This document shows positions 1-4,035 of a stretch of DNA of 5,760 nucleotides, in pieces. Every line of letters starts with the position of its first letter. The first letter of the stretch is position 1. The notes below the pieces were generated by a model, which saw nothing but the letters and a program-made list of their open reading frames with translations, was not told the origin of the DNA and ran no database searches. Position numbers and translations under genes: made by a program. The stretch is from an uncultured Chloroflexaceae bacterium (lineage in GTDB: Bacteria > Chloroflexota > Chloroflexia > Chloroflexales > Chloroflexaceae), in the NCBI GenBank assembly GCA_937141995.1, contig CAKZQX010000717.1:1-5760 (forward strand), read 5' to 3'.

Positions 1-42
1 GGAGGCGAAATTTCCTTTCGGGTCAGGGACCGCGTACGTTGT
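1..42 (+). mobile_element. Right end of palindromic MITE-like repeat (copy E0, cut by window edge)
   Basis: The window opens inside a third copy of the repeat found complete at 440-632 and 3067-3281. It begins with the sub-terminal box GGAGGCGA. It then shares the 17-bp string GGGTCAGGGACCGCGTA (20-36) exactly with copy E1 (610-626). It ends in the family's terminal repeat: read from the outside, ACAACGTACGCGGT at 42-29 resembles ACAAGTTACGCGGT of copy E2. The outer boundary at 42 is inferred by alignment with the other copies, because the left end and any target duplication lie outside the window. It has the same orientation as E1. Confidence 0.75.
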
Positions 43-63
43 GAGTATGAGTAGCACCGTCGA

Positions 64-279
64 TCACATTCGCAACTTCTGCGCAATAAACCGGCAGTCC
101 CAGCAGACCGGCGCAACCGGCGCATCCAGAAACTGCTCCGGCTCGATATCGAATGAAGCACAGTGAGTCATCCGGCAGGGCGTGTTGACAACGGGAATAA
201 GCTCCCTGCTCGACTGCTGATCCGCCTGCGCCTGGGTATGCTGCTCAATATATTCGACACGCGTTGTAAGCTGTAGCAT
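64..279 (-). CDS. Small hypothetical protein with CxxxxC...CxxC (possible zinc-binding)
   Basis: This 71-residue protein of unknown function is not recognised as any named family. The start is well supported: on the minus strand AGGAGG lies 5 nt upstream of the ATG at 279, one of the best Shine-Dalgarno matches in the window. The N-terminal half is polar and Gln-rich (residues 10-25). The C-terminal half carries four cysteines, C35-x4-C40 and C59-x2-C62, with H39 beside the first pair, which would suit one small zinc site; this is inference. There is no signal peptide or membrane segment. The gene stands alone between two same-oriented repeat copies: its stop is about 21 bp from E0, and E1 lies about 160 bp upstream of its start. 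It could also be a short regulatory or structural protein. Coding status is likely, function unknown. Confidence 0.7.
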   Translation of the reverse strand: MLQLTTRVEYIEQHTQAQADQQSSRELIPVVNTPCRMTHCASFDIEPEQFLDAPVAPVCWDCRFIAQKLRM

Positions 280-430
280 CAGAACCTCCTCTATAAATTA
301 TCGGGAACTGTTTCCTATCATTCTGTAGTGTGTCTCTAGCATACCCATAGCGTCTTAAAAAAGGATTGGACCGCCCCGGCAATATTCCAAATATCTTCCA
401 AGGTTATCCCATCGTCCCAACCCCAGGTCG
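280..430. other. Intergenic region upstream of the small Cys gene
   Basis: This non-coding stretch of about 150 bp should hold the promoter of the minus-strand small gene. Apart from the Shine-Dalgarno (minus-strand AGGAGG at 285-290) I see no convincing -35/-10 pair. A TATGCT on the minus strand near 340 is a weak -10 candidate without a matching -35. The stretch is more AT-rich than the flanking genes. Nothing else is recognisable before repeat copy E1. Confidence 0.5.
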
Positions 431-439
431 GTAAATGAC
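431..439. repeat. Left target-site duplication of copy E1
   Basis: GTAAATGAC directly abuts the left end of E1 and matches GTAAACGAC at 633-641 in 8 of 9 positions. The inverted ends of the element start at the very next base on each side, as expected for a 9-bp target duplication that has acquired one substitution. Confidence 0.6.
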
Positions 440-632
440 AGGATTTACGCGGTGCGTATCCCAACGGGGCGTTTCACCCGATGGAAGCCCGATGCGCCTG
501 CGACAGCATGGTACTTTTGTTTCTTTTTCACAAAACATTTGCACGAAGTGCAAATGTTTTGTGAAAAAGAATGAAATCTTCCACCCTGCCGGAGGCGATA
601 TCAACTTCCGGGTCAGGGACCGCGTAACTCCT
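440..632 (+). mobile_element. Palindromic MITE-like element, copy E1 (193 bp)
   Basis: This is a complete non-autonomous repeat with no credible coding capacity. Its ends are inverted repeats: AGGATTTACGCGGT at 440-453 pairs with the complement of 619-632 (AGGAGTTACGCGGT), 13 of 14 identical. Inside are a sub-terminal box at 495-516 (core CAGCATGGTACTT), a perfect 24-bp palindrome at 521-571 and a second box CCCTGCCGGAGGCGA at 584-598. The two boxes are themselves roughly inverse (GCCTGCGRCAG against CTGCCGGAGGC). A small GGTC/GACC stem lies at 611-621. Box order and sequence match copy E2 read on the minus strand. It occupies the divergent gap between the small Cys gene and the pspC-like fragment. 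ORFs crossing it on either strand are by-products of the palindrome. Mobility by a transposase in trans is inferred; none is visible here. Confidence 0.8.
521..571. repeat. Perfect 24-bp inverted repeat, core of E1
   Basis: The arms 521-544 and 548-571 are perfect reverse complements separated by the loop GAA. The outer CTTTTTCAC/GTGAAAAAG is shared with copy E2, while the inner 13 bp (AAAACATTTGCAC) are specific to this copy. DNA or RNA could form a very stable hairpin. It lacks a U-run after the stem, so it is not a classic intrinsic terminator. Confidence 0.95.
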
Positions 633-641
633 GTAAACGAC
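633..641. repeat. Right target-site duplication of copy E1
   Basis: GTAAACGAC begins immediately after the right inverted end and matches the left flank GTAAATGAC (431-439) at 8 of 9 positions. Confidence 0.6.
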
Positions 642-698
642 GCCGGCATGACATATGCAAAGACGGGGCAGAGGAGAAGTTGAGCAGAAAGTATTTCA

Positions 699-827
699 AT
701 GATGACTGATACAACGCGCACAACCGGCAAGCTGCGCCGTCCACTCGATAACCGGGTCATTGCGGGTGTTTGTGCCGGCCTGGGTCGCCACTTCGACTTC
801 GTGGGTCTGGCACGAACGGCGGTTTAG
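699..827 (+). pseudogene. Truncated PspC-domain protein (N-terminal fragment)
   Basis: This 42-residue reading frame starts at ATG 699 or 702, with an in-frame TGA upstream at 681-683 excluding a longer start. The segment RRPLDNRVIAGVCAGLGRHF matches the N-terminal signature of PspC domains (phage-shock/stress proteins associated with the inner membrane). In that family a hydrophobic helix follows directly, but here the frame ends at TAG (825-827) right after ...GLARTAV, so the membrane segment is absent. No frame immediately downstream restores PspC-like sequence. The next gene (831) is in the same frame, only one codon beyond the stop, so loss of this TAG would fuse the fragment to it. The only ribosome-site candidate is weak (AGAAAG at 686-690). 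I read it as a degenerate or recombined pspC remnant. A short functional peptide or stop read-through are alternatives. Confidence 0.6.
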
Positions 828-830
828 GTT

Positions 831-1055
831 ATGCAAGTAAACTCATTTCTACTCATCGCCCAACTGGTAAATCTGTTCCTGTTGCTGATCATCATTCTCT
901 GGCCGATTCTCAGTATCATCGCCCTGTTCGGATTACGTCAGCGTAGCCTTGCCGAAACACCCCGCGCGCTCTGGGCCATAACGATTGTGTTTGCACCGAT
1001 TCTGGGGGTAGTCGCATTCTGGATTGTCCAGCCACAAGAACGGAGAATAGGATAG
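831..1055 (+). CDS. Small two-helix membrane protein, PLDc_N-type
   Basis: This 74-residue integral membrane protein has a first hydrophobic segment at about residues 5-34, a short basic/polar loop (RQRSLAETPR), then a second segment ALWAITIVFAPILGVVAFWI. The pattern alW...i...PilG...w at the second helix is the hallmark of the phospholipase D-nuclease/cardiolipin-synthase N-terminal membrane domain (PLDc_N). That domain also occurs as stand-alone short proteins, and here no catalytic HKD domain follows. A weak ribosome site (GGCGG, 818-822) precedes ATG 831, and the gene may be translationally coupled to the PspC fragment that ends 3 bp upstream in the same frame. The downstream gene starts 4 bp after its stop, so the two are likely co-transcribed. 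The specific role is unknown. The family assignment comes from the motif and topology only. Confidence 0.75.
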   Translation: MQVNSFLLIAQLVNLFLLLIIILWPILSIIALFGLRQRSLAETPRALWAITIVFAPILGVVAFWIVQPQERRIG

Positions 1056-1059
1056 ACCC

Positions 1060-1905
1060 GTGCCCAAGAAGATCAATGCGCTTGACCTGATCAACCGCCT
1101 GGGCGGGGCAGAGGCAGCCTTGCACGGGCAGGAGTTTATGGCTCCGCTGCTGCGGGATGGCCGCGCCCGGTTGCGGCTGCGCGGATTGATCTACGAACTA
1201 CGCGTCACGGATGCGCGGCCGGGCTGGTGGTGTTGCCGCATCCGCGACACGCGCCACGCCGAGATTGTCACGGAGGCTATGCCCTGGCAGCGGGGTGACT
1301 ACCTGGCGCTCTGGCCGGCGCTACGGCTGGTGCTGCTGGAGCCGTTGCGCGCCGGGGCATGGCTGGCGCTGCCCTTCAACCCGGCCGACGCACACCAGCG
1401 CTTTGGCCTCGCCGGGCCGCTGCCGGTCAACCTGGTCGAAGGCGGGCAGCCATTTGAGCGGATCATCGGGCGGGTGGAAGGTAGCACCATCTGGTACGAT
1501 GATATTGACCAGCGGGCCGATCTGTCCACGGCGGAGGCGTTGCGAACCGCGCTTGCCGCCGAGCAGGAAACGCCGGATGTAGCGGGACTGGGCGCGGGGG
1601 AACAGGCCACCTACACCCTGCTGATCGAACAGACCATTGACCAGCGCGTCAACAGTATCGCGGCACGCACCGAGCGCCGTCTGCGCCACGCGTTGGAGAT
1701 TGGCGGCGCGCAGTTGCTGGGGTACGAGCTGACGGACGAGGAACTGCGCGTGACCTGGCAGCGCAACGGCCGGCGGAGCGTGACGCTGGTCGGGACGGAT
1801 CTTGGCGTTGTGTCGGCGGGTATCTGTCTGAGCGGTGAGGATGACCGCTTCGATCTGACCAGCATCGTCGGCGTTATCCAGGATGCGCCCGGCTTCGCCC
1901 GCTAA
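1060..1905 (+). CDS. Conserved-looking protein of unknown function (281 aa)
   Basis: I do not recognise this protein. The start is GTG at 1060, supported by AGGA at 1049-1052 (7-nt spacing) and a 4-bp gap from the preceding gene. The sequence is soluble, with no signal peptide or membrane helix. Three parts can be seen: an N-terminal region with WWCCRIRD (residues 56-63), a middle region PFNPADAHQRFG...GGQPFERIIGRVEG (about 105-141) followed by acidic WYDDID (145-150), and a C-terminal region (about 195-276). The last begins with a charged helix (RTERRLRHALEIGG) and continues as probable beta strands (LRVTWQRNGRRSVTLVG, VVSAGICLSGEDDRFDL). The codon pattern and long open frame support a real gene. 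The layout suggests one or two mixed alpha/beta domains, but no catalytic motif is evident. It ends the 699-1905 cluster and is followed at once by a hairpin terminator. Confidence 0.85.
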   Translation: MPKKINALDLINRLGGAEAALHGQEFMAPLLRDGRARLRLRGLIYELRVTDARPGWWCCRIRDTRHAEIVTEAMPWQRGDYLALWPALRLVLLEPLRAGAWLALPFNPADAHQRFGLAGPLPVNLVEGGQPFERIIGRVEGSTIWYDDIDQRADLSTAEALRTALAAEQETPDVAGLGAGEQATYTLLIEQTIDQRVNSIAARTERRLRHALEIGGAQLLGYELTDEELRVTWQRNGRRSVTLVGTDLGVVSAGICLSGEDDRFDLTSIVGVIQDAPGFAR

Positions 1906-1910
1906 GACAC

Positions 1911-1942
1911 AGCAGCGTGAGGCGCTCACGCCTCACGTTGCT
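1911..1942 (+). terminator. Stem-loop terminator after the 281-aa gene
   Basis: The arms AGCAGCGTGAGGCG (1911-1924) and CGCCTCACGTTGCT (1929-1942) form a 14-bp stem with one G-U pair and a CTCA loop, 5 nt after the stop codon. The following sequence (ACGCCTCTTTGCATTTT) is only moderately T-rich, so termination may be Rho-assisted or leaky. Confidence 0.7.
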
Positions 1943-1950
1943 ACGCCTCT

Positions 1951-1978
1951 TTGCATTTTGGCCGCTTTGCGGTACACT
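1951..1978 (+). promoter_or_regulatory. Possible sigma-70-like promoter of the lipoprotein peptidase gene
   Basis: TTGCAT (1951-1956) and TACACT (1973-1978) are separated by 16 bp and lie just after the terminator stem, about 45 bp before the ATG at 2024. The -10 element matches consensus at 4 of 6 positions and the -35 element only at TTG. The call rests mainly on position. Confidence 0.35.
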
Positions 1979-2023
1979 TAGCGCAGACTCGAAAGCACCC
2001 AGTCATTCAGGAAAGGATTGTCC

Positions 2024-3061
2024 ATGCGCTTTCTGATGATCCTCGTACTTATGGCGCTGGTGAGCGGATGCGGCCAGGTGACCGCCAACTCCGCCGCCTC
2101 GCAGGAGGCCCCCGATCTCCAGGCCTATCGTGACCCGGCGGTTATTCCCGTTCACCAGGATGCGGCGGCGATGCAAGTTGCCCAGGCAGCCGCGCCAACA
2201 CCGACCGCTCCATCAGCCTGGAAAATTGCGCCCACAGCCGCACCCGCAACGGCTACCGCGCGCGCCCTACCACCCACGGCCGTATCCGAGCCAACCGCAA
2301 CACCCACCCCGGAACCTCCGGCCGAGCCACCGCTGCTCGAGGGCGAACCCGCGCCGGTTCTGCGCGGCGAGATGGTTATGCGCACCTACAGCGTCGATTT
2401 TTACTACACGCGCGGTGGGCTCAACCCGGAAACCATTCGGGCACTAAGCCTCCCGGTGGAAGAGGCCATTCTCAGCGGTAGCAAGATGCTCGGTTCCTGG
2501 TTAGAGGGGCGGATCTCCATTAGCTTCGAGCCCCCGCAGACCGGGCCGTGTGCCATTCGTGGGTTGACCCTGTCCAACCAGCGGACCATTCACATGTACT
2601 ACGAACCGGATGCCGATCCCAACCGCGTACTGGCAATTCTGGCACACGAGTTTGTCCACCAGTTGCAGCACGACTACTACGGCGTCCCGGACCATCTTGA
2701 GTCGGATGTCATTCTGCTGGAAGGCATGGCCGTCTGGGGCAGCAGTCCCTACTTCCTGGCCGCCAACGGGCAACCGCTCTACCATGTCAACTCGCGGCAG
2801 GCGCTGGCCGACGGTACGCTGCTCTCGCTGACGACCAATCTATCGGCTGACTGCCGTACAGGTACGCGGGTCAACATCTATGATCAGTGGGGCTCGTTTG
2901 TCGAGTATCTGCTGCTGACTTATGGGCGTGAGCAGTTCGATCAGGTCTACCGCGACTCGCGTGGGCGCCCGGCAGGCTCGGCGAACTACCAGGGTATCTA
3001 TGGCAAAACGCTGCCGCAACTGGAAGCCGAGTGGATCGAGTGGCTGCAGAATAATCCGTAA
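2024..3061 (+). CDS. Lipoprotein zinc metallopeptidase, gluzincin (peptidase MA-like)
   Basis: This 345-residue secreted, membrane-anchored protein carries a zinc-peptidase motif. ATG 2024 is chosen over the in-frame TTG at 2018 because AAAGGA (2012-2017) is 6 nt from the ATG but touches the TTG. A lipoprotein signal is clear: hydrophobic residues 3-13 then lipobox VSGC with Cys16. A Pro/Thr/Ala-rich linker (about 50-112) leads to the catalytic domain. HEFVH (208-212) gives the two zinc His and the catalytic Glu, and E233 in LLEGMAVW is the likely third ligand 21 residues on, the gluzincin arrangement of peptidase MA-like domains. C176 and C277 could form an extracytoplasmic disulfide. The C-terminal EYLLLTYGREQFDQVY and LEAEWIEWL resemble the helical tail typical of that family. 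The substrate is unknown. The gene appears monocistronic, between its own possible promoter and the hairpin at 3302. The TAA stop lies inside the 9-bp duplication made by repeat copy E2. Confidence 0.88.
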   Translation: MRFLMILVLMALVSGCGQVTANSAASQEAPDLQAYRDPAVIPVHQDAAAMQVAQAAAPTPTAPSAWKIAPTAAPATATARALPPTAVSEPTATPTPEPPAEPPLLEGEPAPVLRGEMVMRTYSVDFYYTRGGLNPETIRALSLPVEEAILSGSKMLGSWLEGRISISFEPPQTGPCAIRGLTLSNQRTIHMYYEPDADPNRVLAILAHEFVHQLQHDYYGVPDHLESDVILLEGMAVWGSSPYFLAANGQPLYHVNSRQALADGTLLSLTTNLSADCRTGTRVNIYDQWGSFVEYLLLTYGREQFDQVYRDSRGRPAGSANYQGIYGKTLPQLEAEWIEWLQNNP

Positions 3062-3066
3062 CATAA
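3058..3066. repeat. Left target-site duplication of copy E2
   Basis: GTAACATAA is identical to 3282-3290. It includes the TAA stop codon (3059-3061) of the peptidase gene, so the insertion left the coding sequence intact. Confidence 0.7.
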
Positions 3067-3281
3067 CACGCGTTACGCGGTCGGTTCCAAACCAGGTATT
3101 CACCCGGGTAAACAACCCGGTTCGCCTCCGGCAGGGCGGAAGCGGATATGCTTTTTCACGAAGATGTGGCTCAAGGAGCCACATCTTCGTGAAAAAGATG
3201 AGAGAAGTACCATGCTGCCGCAGGCGAACCTGACGTTCAGGTCTGACACCTGGCTGGAATTGGCTACACCGCGTAACTTGT
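3067..3281 (-). mobile_element. Palindromic MITE-like element, copy E2 (215 bp)
   Basis: This is a complete repeat in the opposite orientation to E1. The terminal inverted repeats share TTACGCGGT (3073-3081 and the complement of 3268-3276), with partial matching outward (CACGCG against ACAAG; a one-base offset suggests a small indel). Sub-terminal boxes match E1: 3122-3136 is the exact complement of E1 584-598, and 3205-3226 matches E1 495-516 with one difference. The centre is a perfect palindrome at 3151-3197. Each arm also has its own small hairpin: CCGGGT/ACCCGG (3104-3120) and ACCTGA/TCAGGT (3228-3242), so a transcript could fold as three stem-loops within a closing stem. The remaining arm sequence differs widely from E1. 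Several ORFs cross the element, but they follow from the palindrome and are not credible genes. It is flanked by an exact 9-bp direct repeat. Confidence 0.82.
3151..3197. repeat. Perfect 22-bp inverted repeat, core of E2
   Basis: The arms 3151-3172 and 3176-3197 are exact reverse complements around the loop AAG. The outer 9 bp CTTTTTCAC equal those of E1. The inner 13 bp (GAAGATGTGGCTC) differ from E1 at 7 positions but have the same length and perfect pairing. Confidence 0.95.
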
Positions 3282-3290
3282 GTAACATAA
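3282..3290. repeat. Right target-site duplication of copy E2
   Basis: GTAACATAA is an exact copy of 3058-3066, lying just outside the right inverted end of E2. Confidence 0.7.
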
Positions 3291-3301
3291 TCGACACAGG
3301 A

Positions 3302-3347
3302 CAAAGGACGCATCGATCACTGTCACTGTTGATCGTTGCGTCCTTTG
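3302..3347. terminator. Long stem-loop, probable (bidirectional) terminator or leader hairpin
   Basis: CAAAGGACGCA (3302-3312) pairs with TGCGTCCTTTG (3337-3347). After one T-T mismatch, CGATCA (3314-3319) pairs with TGATCG (3330-3335), leaving a 10-nt loop. The AAAGG...CCTTT layout is the usual look of a bidirectional intrinsic terminator, although the trailing T-run is short. Without repeat E2 it would start about 16 nt after the peptidase stop codon, so it probably served that gene. It also lies 34 nt before the ATG of the E1-like gene, so a leader or attenuator role is possible. Confidence 0.6.
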
Positions 3348-3381
3348 CCTTCACCCGCACAGCAATAGCAATGGAGCAGCT

Positions 3382-4035
3382 ATGACAACCTTCTTTCTCC
3401 ACGAGACCATCTACCGCGACCTGCACCCCGCCGCCAACCAACTGGTGACGATCTGTGGAACGGGAGCCCTGGGAGCGAACCTGGCCGAAACGCTGGCCCG
3501 CATGGGCCTGGGCCGCTTGCGCGTCATTGACCGCGACCGGATCGCGGCACACAACCTCTCGACACAGCCCTGGACGCAGCAGGATGTGGGCGCACCCAAG
3601 GCGCGCATACTGGCCAACGCGCTCTACCGGGCAGTGGGCGCGCGGGTGGAACCGCAGCATACCGAACTGACCCCGGCAAACGCGGCAACTCTGCTCAACG
3701 GGAGCCGCGTCGTGGTGGATGCGTTTGACAATCCGGCCGCCCGGCATGCCGTCGCCACCACCACCGCCGAGTTGGGCATTCCCTGCCTGCATAGTGCGCT
3801 GGGCAGCGCGGGGGACTATGGCTGTGGTTTATGGGATGCAGCGTATGTCACAAACAGCACGGGAGATACAGAAGAAGACACATGCGACTATCCCCTGACA
3901 CGCCCACTGGTACTACTGGTTGTGGCAGCGGCGGCCGAGGTACTAGTCGAGCATCTGCGCGACGGTAGCCGACACGGCTTCGAGGTAACGCTACGTGATC
4001 TGCAAATGGGAATGCTTAAGTATGCGGAGGACTAA
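3382..4035 (+). CDS. ThiF/MoeB/HesA-type E1-like adenylyltransferase-fold protein
   Basis: This 217-residue cytosolic protein has the Rossmann-type nucleotide-binding core of E1-like enzymes, which adenylate the C-terminal glycine of ubiquitin-like or sulfur-carrier proteins. Visible motifs are G26-T-G-A-L-G31 (nucleotide loop), D50-R-D52 after the second strand, N58-L-S-T-Q62, the conserved G70/K73 of DVGAPKA, and VVDAFDNPAAR (111-121) containing the D/N pair. In MoeB and ThiF the N-L-x-R-Q motif carries a catalytic Arg, but here that place is Thr61. The zinc-binding CxxC pairs are missing. C168 in DTCDYPLTRPL, just before a hydrophobic helix (LVLLVVAAAAEVL), is a candidate active cysteine, though this is inference. 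ATG 3382 follows GGAG (3373-3376) at 5 nt. No carrier protein gene is adjacent. Substrate and pathway cannot be assigned, and a non-canonical or non-catalytic member is possible. Confidence 0.85.
   Translation: MTTFFLHETIYRDLHPAANQLVTICGTGALGANLAETLARMGLGRLRVIDRDRIAAHNLSTQPWTQQDVGAPKARILANALYRAVGARVEPQHTELTPANAATLLNGSRVVVDAFDNPAARHAVATTTAELGIPCLHSALGSAGDYGCGLWDAAYVTNSTGDTEEDTCDYPLTRPLVLLVVAAAAEVLVEHLRDGSRHGFEVTLRDLQMGMLKYAED

Noticed and set aside
521..571. Core palindromes as intrinsic terminators
   Set aside because: Neither strand has a T-run after the stem. The stem ends in GTGAAAAAG in both directions.
440..632. CRISPR-like repeats
   Set aside because: The palindromic copies are dispersed, in opposite orientations, about 2.6 kb apart, and have no regular spacers.
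404..760. ORFs on both strands crossing repeat E1 (for example 404-760 minus, 435-683 plus)
   Set aside because: They translate the palindromic repeat, the same type of peptide appears from E2 on either strand, and they lack ribosome sites. They are by-products of the element.
1321..1929. 202-aa minus-strand ORF opposite the 281-aa gene
   Set aside because: It is a shadow frame whose start would lie inside the terminator stem. The plus-strand gene has better start signals and spacing.
2018..2023. TTG start two codons upstream for the lipoprotein peptidase
   Set aside because: The ribosome site AAAGGA would touch the TTG, whereas ATG 2024 has normal spacing.
3371..3385. Four-codon upstream ORF (MEQL-stop) overlapping the start of the E1-like gene
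   Set aside because: Its ATGGAG contains the Shine-Dalgarno of the real gene, and so short an overlap is easily due to chance.
2840..3792. ORFs crossing repeat E2 (2840-3313 minus, 2922-3233 plus, 3100-3792 minus, 3164-3385 plus)
   Set aside because: They are part repeat and part shadow of the peptidase or E1-like gene, with no plausible start signal or protein character.
2024..4035. Peptidase plus E1-like gene as a ubiquitin-like conjugation system
   Set aside because: The peptidase is an exported gluzincin (HExxH...E), not a JAMM deconjugase. A terminator-like hairpin and a repeat separate the genes, and no carrier or E2 is seen.
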